Position numbers and translations under genes: made by a program | Assembly: GCA_024349725.1 (NCBI GenBank) | Contig: AP026064.1 | Location: forward strand, 270,592 to 334,591 | Length of the DNA stretch: 64,000 bases | Direction: 5' to 3' | Origin: Arsenophonus endosymbiont of Ceratovacuna japonica | GTDB taxonomy: Bacteria > Pseudomonadota > Gammaproteobacteria > Enterobacterales > Enterobacteriaceae | In this document: positions 1 to 10,812 of the stretch, in pieces | Layout of the letters: each line of letters begins with the position of its first letter | Numbering within the stretch: position 1 is the stretch's first letter | Notes under the pieces: model-generated | What the model saw: only the letters and a program-made list of their open reading frames with translations | Databases searched by the model: none | What the model was told of the DNA's origin: nothing

Positions 1-797
1 AAGGAGAACTTACAATAGAAGATAGTTCTATTATTGGCATCATTCGTTATTATACCAGAGAGGCTGGTGTACGTAGTTTAGAACGTGAAATTTCTAAATT
101 ATGTCGTAAATCAGTAAAAGAATTATTAATGAATAACTCATTGAAACACATTATTATTAATAAAGATAATTTAAAAGATTATCTTGGTGTTCGTAAAGTT
201 GATTATGGGAGAGCAGATACTGAAAATCGCATTGGTCATGTGACAGGATTAGCTTGGACTGAAGTTGGTGGTGATTTATTAACTATTGAAACTGCTTGTG
301 TATTAGGAAAAGGAAAACTTACTTATACTGGATCATTAGGTGAAGTTATGCAAGAATCAATTCAAACTGCATTAACTACAGTAAGAGCAAGATCAAAAAA
401 ATTAGGTATAAATACTAATTTTTATGAAAAAATGGATATTCATGTACATGTACCTGAAGGAGCAACACCAAAAGATGGACCTAGCGCAGGAATTGCTATG
501 TGTACAGCATTAGTTTCCTGTTTAACTAATAATCCTGTATTGGCAAATGTAGCAATGACTGGTGAAATAACATTAAGAGGATTAGTATTACCTATTGGTG
601 GTTTAAAAGAAAAGTTATTAGCTGCTCATCGTGGTGGTATAAAAATTGTTCTAATACCTAATGAAAATAGACGTGACTTAGAAGAAATACCACAAAATAT
701 TATTAAAAATTTAAAAATTTATCCAGTAAAGACAATTGAAGAGGTTTTTTCTATTGCATTACAAAATAATCCTTTTGAAATTAATAAGATAGATTAA
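1..797 (+). CDS. lon: Lon protease, C-terminal part (5' end outside window)
   Basis: ATP-dependent serine protease of the cytosol that degrades misfolded and regulatory proteins. The reading frame is open from base 3, so the gene enters from the left edge; an internal ATG at 129 is not the true start. What is visible is the end of the AAA+ lid (motif YYTREAGVRSLEREISKL, as in E. coli Lon) and the whole Ser/Lys protease domain. The catalytic serine lies in PKDGPSAGIAM (codon 483-485) and the lysine of the dyad in GGLKEKLLAAHRGG (codon 606-608), so the protease should be active. The C-terminus looks full length. A gap of about 720 bp follows where E. coli has hupB. Identity is certain; only the 5' part is unseen. 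Confidence 0.97.
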   Translation, partial: GELTIEDSSIIGIIRYYTREAGVRSLEREISKLCRKSVKELLMNNSLKHIIINKDNLKDYLGVRKVDYGRADTENRIGHVTGLAWTEVGGDLLTIETACVLGKGKLTYTGSLGEVMQESIQTALTTVRARSKKLGINTNFYEKMDIHVHVPEGATPKDGPSAGIAMCTALVSCLTNNPVLANVAMTGEITLRGLVLPIGGLKEKLLAAHRGGIKIVLIPNENRRDLEEIPQNIIKNLKIYPVKTIEEVFSIALQNNPFEINKID

Positions 798-800
798 TTA

Positions 801-1520
801 AAATATAATTGATATTATAAATTTTGTATTAAGATAATATTTTATATAAAATATTTAATGATAATATAATTTATTATTTTTAATAATTTAAGTTATTTAA
901 ATGAATCTTTATAATGAAATATTATATTAAATAAAATATAAATTGTTTATTTATTAATGTAAAATAGATAAGGTAATAAAATTTATTATTTTTTTAAAAT
1001 ATTTTTTAAAATAATTAAAAAAATATTTATAATATTAGTTTATTATAATATTGTATTATTTATAAAATTTTTATTAAAAATAAGTAAATGATAAAAATTT
1101 TAGCTTTAATTTTTTTATTAGAAAAATTAATTTTATTAAAATATATTATTTTATATTATAATAATTTAAATTAAAAAAAATACTAATAAGTAATTATAAA
1201 AATAGTATATATATTATATTATTTTATCATTAATATTATTTTATTAATGATTAATAAAAAATTACACATATGATAAATAGAAATAATTAATAATTTAATC
1301 AGTATCTTTATAATATAATTATTAATAAAATAAATTATTAATTATATAAAAATAATTTATTATATGAAAATATATAATTAATATTTATAAAATAAGTTTA
1401 TAGTTTATTTAATATAATTATGTTTATATTATAAATATATATATAAAATAATTATATTTTATATTAATAATTAATAAATTAAAATTTAAGAAAAACAAAT
1501 TAGTTAATTTAGGTAAGTTA
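801..1520. other. AT-rich gene-free stretch between lon and tyrA
   Basis: Almost only A and T, with stops in all frames. E. coli has hupB and ppiD after lon; I see no recognisable remnant of either. No hairpin stands out from the AT background. Confidence 0.6.
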
Positions 1521-1787
1521 ATGTCAATAAAATTATTACGTGATAAAATTGATGAAATTGATAAATCATTAATTATATTATTAGGAAAAAGAATACAGTT
1601 AGTAAAAGATATAGGTAAAATAAAATTTCAACAAGGATTATCTATTTATGATCCAAATCGTGAAACTTTAATGTTTAATACACTTTATAAAGAAGCAGAA
1701 AAAATAGGTATTTCTACTAATTTAATTAAAAATATATTTTATTATATTATACGTGAATCTTATTTATATGAAAAAATTAATCATTAG
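1521..1787 (+). CDS. tyrA: Chorismate mutase domain of TyrA, without the dehydrogenase
   Basis: Predicted AroQ-class chorismate mutase (chorismate to prephenate), 88 residues. It aligns with the N-terminal domain of the bifunctional T-protein TyrA: IYDPNRE and MRES-like IIRESYLYEK match TyrA better than PheA. Using E. coli PheA-mutase numbering minus four, the active-site residues are present: R7, R24, K35, D44, R47, E48 and S80. E84 stands where PheA has Gln88, which as I recall is a Glu in TyrA. E. coli TyrA has about 373 residues; here the frame stops right after the mutase domain, and the 650 bp behind it hold no trace of prephenate dehydrogenase. The product could still feed phenylalanine synthesis if a prephenate dehydratase is encoded elsewhere. 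A remnant without function is the alternative, but the intact active site argues against that. Confidence 0.85.
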   Translation: MSIKLLRDKIDEIDKSLIILLGKRIQLVKDIGKIKFQQGLSIYDPNRETLMFNTLYKEAEKIGISTNLIKNIFYYIIRESYLYEKINH

Positions 1788-1958
1788 AATATTAAATATC
1801 AATTTATATTATAATAAAATATATTAAAATAAAAAATAATATAATTATATTAATTCATATTTTATTAAAGTGAATATATATGTATAATAATTTTGTTTAA
1901 TAATTAATTATTTATTTTAAAATAAAATTAAATAACATATTATACGATAAATATATAA

Positions 1959-2004
1959 AATTATTATTTTATAATTATTAATTATACATTATAAAATAAT
2001 AATT
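1959..2004. terminator. 17-bp perfect inverted repeat after tyrA
   Basis: Arms 1959-1975 and 1988-2004 are exact reverse complements with a 12-base loop. It lies about 170 bases after the tyrA stop, in a region where transcription from both sides converges. The stem is A/T only, so its thermal stability is modest and chance occurrence in such AT-rich DNA is not excluded. Possible terminator or mRNA 3'-end structure. Confidence 0.35.
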
Positions 2005-2020
2005 AATTTATATCTTATAT

Positions 2021-2138
2021 TTAGATTATTAATAAATTTTATTTATAATGATAATTTTATAAAAATATTTATTTAAATACTAATTATTTACAATTATGTA
2101 TATTTTTGTAATATACATAAAATTTATTAATAATCTAA
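2021..2138. repeat. 22-bp perfect inverted repeat with long loop
   Basis: Arms 2021-2042 and 2117-2138 are exact reverse complements, each containing one G and one C position, separated by 74 bases. The right arm also starts a small hairpin (aatct-aataat-agatt). It lies between the converging ends of tyrA and dnaB. Function unknown; a bidirectional transcription end or a relic of a duplication-inversion are both possible. Confidence 0.5.
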
Positions 2139-2440
2139 TAATAGATTTTATTTTTATAATTTTTTATTAATCTCATATAATTTAAATTATAAGTATATAA
2201 AATATTATTTTTAAATAATATTTTATTTTACTAATTATATATTTAATACAATAACATAAATTATTAAAATAAATTATTATATATTTTAATATTAATTTTT
2301 TTAAAGTTATAAATTTTAATTTATGCTAAAAGTTAAATTATAACTATTATAAAATAATTAGTATAAATATTTAATATTATAAATTATTTAATAAATTTTA
2401 TATTAACAAATTGTAATTAATGAAGTTTTAATATATTAAA

Positions 2441-3829
2441 TTAATTATAATTATCAAAACGTGACCATTGTCCATTGAAAACTAAACGTATTGTCCCAAT
2501 AGGTCCATTACGTTGTTTACCTATAATAATTTCTGCTATCCCTTTAAGGTTTGGATTATCATTATAAACTTCGTCACGATATATAAATATTATTAAATCA
2601 GCATCTTGTTCAATAGAACCTGATTCTCGTAAATCTGAATTCACTGGTTTTTTATCAGATCGTTGCTCTAGGCTTCTATTAAGTTGCGATAATGCAATTA
2701 CTGGTACTTGTAATTCTTTTGCTAATGATTTAAGTGAACGAGAAATTTCAGCAATTTCAAGAGTACGATTATCTGATAAAGATGGAACACGCATAAGTTG
2801 AAGATAATCTATCATAATTAAACTTAAACCACAATGTTCACGATAAATACGTCGAGCTCTAGAACGTACTTCTATTGGAGTTAACCATGCAGAATCATCA
2901 ATATACATATTATGCTTTTCCATTAATAATCCAATAGTACTAGAAAGACGAGCCCAATCTTCGTCATCAAGTTGTCCAGTTCGAATACGTGTTTGATCAA
3001 CTCGTGATAAAGAAGCTAGTATTCTCATCATAATTTGATTTGCTGGCATTTCCAAACTAAAAATTAAAACAGGTTTTTCTTCTGTTAATGCTGCATGCTC
3101 ACATAAATTCATTGCAAATGTAGTTTTACCCATTGATGGACGAGCGGCTATAATAATTAAATCAGAATTTTGTAATCCTAAAGTTTTTTTATCTAGATCT
3201 TTGTATCCAGTAGATATACCTGTTATACCATTATGTGGCTTCTGATAAAGTTGTTCTATTTTGCCTACTGTTTCTGATAAAATATTTTCAATTCTTTTTG
3301 GTCCATCATATTTATTAGCTCGAGCTTCTGATATTTGAAAAACACTTGATTCTGCTAAATCTAATAATTCTTCACTAGTTCTACCTTGAGGATCATAGCT
3401 AGCATTAGCAATTTTATTTGCTACTGCAATTATGTCACGAATAACAGCACGTTCACGTACAATATCAGCATAAGCATTTATATTAGCTGTACTTGGAGTA
3501 TTTTTAGCTAATTCAGCTAAATAAGCAAACCCTCCAACACTATTTAACTTTCCTTGTTGTTCTAGTGATTCAGATAAAGTAATAAGATCAATTGGTCTAC
3601 TATTTTCAAGAAGATATTGCATTTGGGTAAAAATAATTCTATGTTGTTTACTAAAAAAATCTGCATTAATTATTCGTTCTGATATATTATCCCATCTTTC
3701 ATTATCTAACATTACTCCACCAAGCACTGATTGTTCAGCTTCTAATGAATGAGGAGGTATTTTTAGATCATCTATTTGTGAGTCTTTATGACTAATACAT
3801 ACAGTTTTTTTAGAATACTTCTGTATCAT
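2441..3829 (-). CDS. dnaB: Replicative DNA helicase DnaB
   Basis: Hexameric 5'-3' helicase that unwinds DNA at the replication fork and recruits DnaG primase. It has 462 residues against 471 in E. coli; the short acidic tail after SRFDNY is missing. The N-terminal collar domain begins at PPHSLEAEQSVLGG. The RecA-like motor has the Walker A motif ARPSMGKTTFAMN, Walker B region LIMIDYLQLM and the DnaB motif LRESGSIEQDADLI. Start chosen at the ATG at 3829; the first 25 residues are poorly conserved, as usual. It stands alone, with long gaps on both sides. No inteins or frame damage. Identity certain. Confidence 0.98.
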   Translation of the reverse strand: MIQKYSKKTVCISHKDSQIDDLKIPPHSLEAEQSVLGGVMLDNERWDNISERIINADFFSKQHRIIFTQMQYLLENSRPIDLITLSESLEQQGKLNSVGGFAYLAELAKNTPSTANINAYADIVRERAVIRDIIAVANKIANASYDPQGRTSEELLDLAESSVFQISEARANKYDGPKRIENILSETVGKIEQLYQKPHNGITGISTGYKDLDKKTLGLQNSDLIIIAARPSMGKTTFAMNLCEHAALTEEKPVLIFSLEMPANQIMMRILASLSRVDQTRIRTGQLDDEDWARLSSTIGLLMEKHNMYIDDSAWLTPIEVRSRARRIYREHCGLSLIMIDYLQLMRVPSLSDNRTLEIAEISRSLKSLAKELQVPVIALSQLNRSLEQRSDKKPVNSDLRESGSIEQDADLIIFIYRDEVYNDNPNLKGIAEIIIGKQRNGPIGTIRLVFNGQWSRFDNYN

Positions 3830-5704
3830 AATATTTTTCTTTATACATTAATTAATAAAATAAATTATTAGTATATATTATTATTTAATAATAATATAAT
3901 TATTTTAAATATTAATAAAATTTAAGTATATTGTATTAATATTTTATATAAAACATATTTTATATTATTTTAATTAATTATAATATTAAAATTTAATAAA
4001 TAATAAAGTTGATAAAATTCATGCTATTATGTTTATATTTAGTTATTAAATTATAAAATAAATACTTATTTTTTATTAAATATTTTATTTTAGTATAATA
4101 AAATAATTATAATTTTAGTTTAATAAATAGATTATTTAATATTAACAATTCATTAAAAATAAATTTATTTATTTTTTATATAGAACATTTATTGAAAATG
4201 TTTATATGTTTTAAAAAAATATTTATTTTGATATAAAATATTTATAAAATAATAATTAATATTATATTAATTTATTTATAAATTAATATAATATTAATTA
4301 TTTAAAATTATATGTAAAATAATAATATAAACATTTATAATTAATTATATGTATTTAAATTTAATTAAAAAAAATTTTATTATTTGTATTTATAGGCGAT
4401 AAATATATTAATTATAATTAATTTATATACATATAATTAATTATAAAATTAGTAAATAATTAAATTTTATATTAATTTTTACAATAAATTTATATAATTA
4501 TATATATAAAATAATATTATATTTATTTTATAAAGAATATTTTATATACATAATATAAAAAATAATTTTTACACAAATTATTTAATATTAATATATATAT
4601 TGTTTTATGTTAAAATTTGATTAATTAATTAAATAATTTATATTTATTATAAATTCAAAAGATATTATATAAATGCTATTAAATATTAAAGTTATAAAAT
4701 ATATTTAATAATTAAATTATAAATTTATAAAAATTAAATAAAATATTTATAAACACTTTATTAAAAATATTTATTATATTTAATAAAATAAAATATATTT
4801 ATTAATGTAAATAATATTTTTACAAAAAGATAATTATATAAATAATTATATATTATATAAATAATATAATATAATATATTATATAAATAATTTTTATTTA
4901 AGTATTAATAATAATTAATATTAAAATATTTTAACAAAATTATTTTAAATATAAAAATCATAAAATATACAAATAAATTATTATATTATATAAAATATTA
5001 TATTAATTAATAATTTTATTATATATAGTATATTTTATAATAAAAGTAAAATTCATTTCATAAAAATTCAATATAATGAAATATTATTTCATAAATAGTT
5101 TTATATATTATTTTTAAGATTTTTTATTCAATTTATTTATAAATTATATTTTAATTTATTTTTTATATTTATTTAATATTAAAGTTAATAATTTTTATAA
5201 AATAATATTAATTTTAATTAATATATTAATATTTTATTTCTAAATTATATAATTTATATTTATAATAAATAATAAAGTTATAATTAAAATTGATATATGT
5301 TAAATATAATTTATCTATATGATTAATATTAAATATTAATATTTAATTAACTACAATTAAATTAATATTAGTCTTTATTTTATTATTAATTTTATAATTA
5401 TTTTAATTAATTTTTTATAACTTTAATATAATAAATAGTATTAATATTTATTTATAAATTAGTTTATAATATTGATTTAAGTTATTTTATTTTCTATTAA
5501 AAAATTATTAAAATATATTTAATATTTTATTATATAAAATATTAAATATTTATATTAAACATTTGATATAAATTTTATTTTAAATAAAAATATTTTACAA
5601 TCTACTTATAAATATAAATTAATATAAATTATTAAAATATAATAATAATGTTTATAAAACTTTAATATAAATTTTTAAATTTAATATATAATAAAATTTA
5701 TTTA
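3830..5704. other. 1.9-kb AT-rich desert between dnaB and tRNA-Leu
   Basis: No gene, RNA gene or recognisable relic seen on either strand. Composition is nearly pure A/T with stops in all frames. Presumably the end state of one or two eroded genes. Confidence 0.6.
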
Positions 5705-5790
5705 TGGTGCCGAAGACCGGATTTGAACCGGTAATACTATAAAGTGGTTGATTTTGAATCAACTGCGTTTACCAATTTCGCCACTTCGGC
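5705..5790 (-). tRNA. leuX: tRNA-Leu (anticodon CAA)
   Basis: Class II tRNA of 86 nt with encoded CCA (bases 5705-5707). The 7-bp acceptor stem is GCCGAAG pairing with CTTCGGC. The anticodon stem GTTGA/TCAAC closes the loop TTCAAAA, giving anticodon CAA, which reads UUG. The long variable arm and the T-arm with GGTTCAAATCC are present. It closely resembles E. coli leuX. It is a single-gene transcription unit with its own promoter. Confidence 0.96.
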
Positions 5791-5817
5791 ATTAATATAA
5801 ATTATAAAAATAAAAAT

Positions 5818-5846
5818 ATTATATTTAATATTTTTATTTTGAGCAA
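5818..5846 (-). promoter_or_regulatory. Sigma-70 type promoter of tRNA-Leu
   Basis: On the minus strand TTGCTC (5841-5846), a 17-base spacer and a consensus TATAAT (5818-5823) lie 28 bases before the mature tRNA 5' end. Motifs, spacing and position agree. Confidence 0.65.
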
Positions 5847-6388
5847 CTATTATTATTTGATTATAATATTATTATGTTTTAAAACTATTATTTATATAAT
5901 TTATAATATTTTATAAAATTAATTAATAATGATATTAAAATTATTATTAAATATTTTAACTATAAGTTTTATTATAATTATATAATTATAAAATAATAAT
6001 AAATTTAATTATTAAAACATAAAATATTTTAAAAATAATTTTAATAACGATTCATTATTACTCTTAAATATAATATTTAAATTTTATGATATTTTTTAAA
6101 ATTATTATGATGAATTAAGTGTTAAAATAATTATTAATTGTATTAGAAGTAAAAATATTTATTATATTATATATAAATTTATTATATAATTATTATTGTA
6201 TAATTATTATAATTATTTTTTAATGTCAATTAATATAAAATTAAAATATATTATATATAATTATGTAAATATAAATTTTGTAAATATAGTAAATAATTAA
6301 AATAAAATAATTATATTATAATTTTATTGAATTTTATATTTCTAATAATTTCAATTAATTTTTTAATAAATATTTTAGTGGAGGAAAT
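5847..6388. other. Gene-free leader region before tpiA
   Basis: About 540 bp between the diverging tRNA-Leu and tpiA. No coding sequence seen. A strong ribosome binding site, GGAGGAA, ends 3 bases before the tpiA ATG. Confidence 0.55.
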
Positions 6389-7159
6389 ATGAGACATCCA
6401 TTAGTTATAGGTAATTGGAAGCTTAATGGTAGTACAAAAATGGTAAAAGAGTTAATTGAAAAGTTACATAATGAATTAAATAATATTATTAATTGTAATA
6501 TTGCAATTGCACCACCAACACTTTATTTATCACAAGCAAAGAAAGCTTTAATTAATAGCAATATAACACTTGCAGCACAAGATGTTGATATTAATTTATT
6601 TGGTGCTTTTACTGGTGATAATTCAGCTGAAATGCTAAAAGATATTGGAGTTAAGTATGTAATTATTGGTCATTCTGAACGTAGAATTTACCATAATGAA
6701 ACTGATGAATTAATTGCTCAAAAGTTTTCTATATTAAAATCACAAGGATTAATACCAGTATTATGCATTGGTGAATCAAAAGAAGAAAACAATGCTGGTA
6801 AAACTGAACAAGTATGTGCTAATCAAATTGATAAAATATTACATTATTTAAGCATTGATGCATTCAAAAATAGTGTTATCGCTTATGAGCCTATTTGGGC
6901 AATAGGTACATATAAATCAGCTACTCCAACTCAAGCACAATCAGTACATAAATTTATTCGTAATCATATTGCTAAACAAGATCCTATTGTTGCTGAAAAA
7001 ATTATTATTCAATATGGTGGTTCAGTTAATGTTAATAATGCTTCTAAACTTTTTGTTCAACCTGATATAGATGGTGCATTAGTTGGTGGAGAATCATTAA
7101 AAGCTCATTCTTTTATTTCTATTGTTAATACAGCTTCAATAATTAAAAAAGTTTATTAA
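6389..7159 (+). CDS. tpiA: Triosephosphate isomerase
   Basis: Interconverts dihydroxyacetone phosphate and glyceraldehyde 3-phosphate in glycolysis; soluble TIM barrel. It has 256 residues (E. coli 255). Catalytic residues fall at the canonical positions: K11 in GNWKLNG, H95 in IIGHSERR and E167 in [10 protein letters not shown]. The phosphate-binding GGSV and GALVGG motifs near the C-terminus are present. A strong GGAGGAA ribosome binding site fixes the start. With fbaA, pgk and tkt in this window it shows that lower glycolysis is kept. It is transcribed alone. Confidence 0.98.
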   Translation: MRHPLVIGNWKLNGSTKMVKELIEKLHNELNNIINCNIAIAPPTLYLSQAKKALINSNITLAAQDVDINLFGAFTGDNSAEMLKDIGVKYVIIGHSERRIYHNETDELIAQKFSILKSQGLIPVLCIGESKEENNAGKTEQVCANQIDKILHYLSIDAFKNSVIAYEPIWAIGTYKSATPTQAQSVHKFIRNHIAKQDPIVAEKIIIQYGGSVNVNNASKLFVQPDIDGALVGGESLKAHSFISIVNTASIIKKVY

Positions 7160-8090
7160 ATTATTATTTATTTATAATGATAAATAATATTTAAATATAA
7201 TTATATATTAAATTTTATTTAAAAAATATAATTATTTTTATAAAATTACAATATTTTTATATTTATTATATAATTTTATTTAAAGTTAATATTATATATA
7301 TTTTATATATATTAAATAATTATTAACTATAAATATAAAATATTTACTTATTATATAATTATTATTAATTGATTAAATACAAATAATATAATATTAAATA
7401 TTAAGAATACTTATAAAATAATATAATGATAAGTAAGTTTTAATTTTAATTATTTATACTAAATTTAATAAAAATAATTTTCATATTATATATGTAATTT
7501 AATTTATAAGTTTATTATAACATTATAAATTACAATTATAATATTATAAATTTATTAAATTAATTAATATTATTAATATTTATATTGTATAATATTAATA
7601 ATAATATATTTTATATTAGTATTTTATTTATATTAAAAGAATTAATTTAACATATAAATTATTTTTTATTAATAAATTTATTATATTTTAATATAGTTAG
7701 TTAATAATTATATAAAATATTTAATTATTTTTTATTTTGTATTGATTAATTATTAAATTAAAGGTTATTTTTTATTTTATATTTTAATAAATTTACATCA
7801 TTTTTAAAACTTATTTTAATATATATGATATAATTAATTAATAAAATATTTATATTATAAAAAATAATATATTATATATTTTATTAAGTTATAAACATTT
7901 ATATATATTATGAATAATTTAATTATATAATCAAGTATAATAATTATAAATATTTTATATTATTTTATTTAAATAATATAAATATCATATAAAATAATAA
8001 ATAAGTAATTATTTATTGTTATAATTTTTATATTAAAAATATAATTTTATTACTTTATTTTTTTTTTAATTTATTATTTATTTTAATAAA
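7160..8090. other. Gene-free stretch between converging tpiA and ybgI
   Basis: About 930 bp of nearly pure A/T without coding potential. Right after the tpiA stop, bases 7162-7171 and 7180-7189 form a 10-bp inverted repeat with an 8-base loop, a weak candidate terminator. Confidence 0.5.
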
Positions 8091-8834
8091 TTATATAGGA
8101 TTTGGTATATCAATAAAAGTAACATCAAATTTATAATTTTTTTGTAACCATTCACCTAAAGCTTTAATACCAAATTTCTCAGTTGCATGATGTCCTGCAG
8201 AATAAAAATGAATACTCATTTCTCTAGCAATATGAATTGTTTGTTCAGAAACTTCTCCAGTTACAAAAGCATCAGCACCAGCTTCAGCAGCTTGTTGAAT
8301 AAAATTTTGACCACTACCAGTACACCATGCAATTTTTTTAATTTTTTTAGGATTATTATATCCACAATATAATGGTTTACGTATTAATTTATTATTTAAT
8401 AGTATTATTAAATCATCAGATGTTATAGGTTGTAAAAATTTACCTATTGGCAATAATGGCATTATATAATTATCAATTTGAACTTGCATTATATTTCCCA
8501 ATTGAACATTATTACCGATAATAGGATGAATATCAAGTGGTAAATGATAACTATAAAGATTAATATTATTACAAAGTAACATTTTTAATCTTTTTCGTTT
8601 CATATTGCGAATAACTATAGTTTCATTTTTCCAAAAATAACCATGATGTACAATAATTGCATCTGCTGTTAATTTTATTGCTTCATCAATTAATGCTTGT
8701 GATGCAGTAACACCAGTTACTATTTTTTTTACTTCTGTACATCCTTCTACTTGAAGACCATTAGGACTATAATCTTGATAATTATTTATATTCAAGTATA
8801 TGTTTATTAATTGTTCTAATTTAATATTATGCAT
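8091..8834 (-). CDS. ybgI: YbgI/NIF3-family metal-binding protein
   Basis: 247 residues, exactly the length of E. coli YbgI, and similar throughout: DYSPNGLQVEG near the start, TGVTASQALIDEAI, IVHHGYFWKNE, TGEVSEQTIH and FYSAGHHATEKFG. The conserved histidines of IVHHGYFW and SAGHHATE are those expected to hold the dinuclear metal site. The family forms toroidal hexamers. It is often labelled GTP cyclohydrolase 1 type 2, but its physiological role is not settled, so no reaction is claimed. Start is the ATG at 8834, matching the E. coli N-terminus. No neighbours within 0.4 kb; a decayed pgm lies upstream. Confidence 0.93.
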   Translation of the reverse strand: MHNIKLEQLINIYLNINNYQDYSPNGLQVEGCTEVKKIVTGVTASQALIDEAIKLTADAIIVHHGYFWKNETIVIRNMKRKRLKMLLCNNINLYSYHLPLDIHPIIGNNVQLGNIMQVQIDNYIMPLLPIGKFLQPITSDDLIILLNNKLIRKPLYCGYNNPKKIKKIAWCTGSGQNFIQQAAEAGADAFVTGEVSEQTIHIAREMSIHFYSAGHHATEKFGIKALGEWLQKNYKFDVTFIDIPNPI

Positions 8835-9297
8835 TAATTAATATCTATTTTAAAATTAATTTATTTTTAATAATTATTATTAAAATTATGCAATAATAAT
8901 TATTATAATTCAATGAAATAATAAAATATTTCATAATAAGTTAATTAATTAACTAAACTAAATAAAAATGTTATAAATAATATAAAGTAAAATAATTTTA
9001 AAATAATATTTTAATAAATTGTATTTTATATTTTATTAAAATTTAATTAATTAAATTTTAATAATATACTATAATTATTAATAAATAAAATAAATTAATT
9101 ATGTGTTCATTGATAAAATATTTTATATTACATAATATATTTAAATAGTTTTATTTTGATAATAATAAGTTTAAGTTAATTTTTAATATATGTTATAAAA
9201 TAAAATACTTAATTGTATTTATTAATAAATTTAATAATATTTAGTCTAATAATTTTATTATAATATTTTATATAATAATAAATTATTTAATTTGTAA
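8835..9297. other. Gene-free stretch between ybgI and the pgm relic
   Basis: AT-rich spacer of about 460 bp, no coding sequence or RNA gene seen. Confidence 0.5.
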
Positions 9298-10812
9298 TTA
9301 TTTTATTAATAATTTTAATAACTTTTGTTCAATTAGTTTAATATGTATTTTACTATGAAAACTTTTATAATAAGTTTTATAAGATATTTCAATATCTAAA
9401 GGCAAAACAGTAAATTAACTATAATTTAATAGCATTTTTAAGCCATGAATATCTATACTATTACTAGGCGTATTAATAAATTAGATATATAGTAACTGAA
9501 TAATTTATTAATAAGTTCTTTATGATATTGTTGTAAATATTTATCTATAACTTTAGTTATTTTAGCAGCCAGTAAACATAGAATAATGACATCTTTATTA
9601 GTTATTTAATGTATTTAATTAAATTATAAAAAATTGCATTAGCATTCTATTTAGTAATAAAACCACATTTACTATAATATAAACCATTAGTAAATCATTT
9701 AAAACTTATTAACACTTCAACTAATTTAAAACTGAAATCAGTAGCTACATAATTAATCATAAATATAGAAATTAATATTTTATCTATTAAAACTTTTTTA
9801 TTTTATTACAATTGATAATAAAATAAATAATTAATATTAACAACTAGATAATAATTTTGAATTTATTAATTCTTAGTAATTATAAGTTAATATTAATAAT
9901 GATCTAGATTATTAACAAATAGTAAATAAAATTTATTTTTTAAATATAATAATCTTTTCATTATCTAATACAAATAATAATATATACAAATTATACCATT
10001 ATGATTTAATGATATAAAATTAAATTTAAGATCTATTTGTTAATTCATTATTATTAAATTGAGTTAATAATATTAATTAATATATTTTAATAATTTACTC
10101 TAAAATAACTTAATAAATTAATACCTATTTTAATTCATATTTTTTTTAATTTGTATAATATTAATAATATACTTTAAATTTGATACATAAGGCTTAATAA
10201 AATTATTTTATAAATAACAAAAATCTTTAATAGTTTTATTATCATTATTACATTGTACTATTTATAATTTATTATTAATAAATTTATTTATCATACATTA
10301 TATTGAAGATATTAATAGCTTATTAGTTGATTCATAATGTTATATATTATATTTCATTCTACAATATTTAAAAAAAATTATATTAAGATATAATACTATC
10401 ATATATTTTTTAAATGATTATTATAATCTAATATATAGAGTAAAAATATCAGATATTTATTTAAGATCATTATCTTATTTTATAATAATATTTACTTTAT
10501 TAGTAATTAAAACTTAAATTACACTCATAAAATCTTAATTATATAAAGCTGAGTATATTTTCTTATTAAACATAGATTTATTATATTATATAATAGTCTA
10601 ATTTCTATAATATCTTGTATAATAGATAATATATATTGTTCGTTAAAACTGTCATTATATTTACTATTACAATAACCTGATGTACAAATCTTAATATTTT
10701 TAATATAATTTTTTTTATTTCAGTTTGTAGAAAATAATATTATGTAATTATTTTTTAATATTAATTAAATCTCTTTATTGGCTACTTGTATAGTATGTTT
10801 ATGTAATATTAT
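9298..10812 (-). pseudogene. pgm: Decayed phosphoglucomutase gene
   Basis: The region is less AT-rich than its flanks. Its minus strand spells fragments of E. coli Pgm in the right order, broken by many stops and frameshifts. Near 10620-10690: ICTSGYCNS and SFNEQYILSI match GTSGHRGS and SFNEPHILAI, the active-site start. Near 9660-9845: about 44 positions align without a gap to the stretch AVAINYLF to KLVEV, followed by ISFK-FTNGL (VGFKWFVDGL). Near 9505-9593: DVIILCLLAAKITKV matches DGIIMCLLAAEITAV. The C-terminus YKTYYKSFHSKI matches YKIYCESFLGEE. The 5' edge is approximate. Pgm makes glucose 1-phosphate for UDP-glucose, used in LPS core and related glycans. The gene is dead; identification is confident because four separated segments agree in order. 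Confidence 0.9.

Larger units (their letters stand above)
1788..2440. other. Gene-free stretch between converging tyrA and dnaB
   Basis: No coding sequence seen; no remnant of the TyrA dehydrogenase domain. It contains two sizeable inverted repeats (1959-2004 and 2021-2138), listed separately. Confidence 0.6.

Noticed and set aside
129..131. ATG at 129 as start of a short Lon-like protease
   Set aside because: The frame continues upstream to the window edge with clear Lon sequence, so this Met is internal.
4560..4580. Possible DnaA box or origin in the desert near dnaB
   Set aside because: No cluster of DnaA-box matches and no dnaA, gyrB or mnmG nearby.
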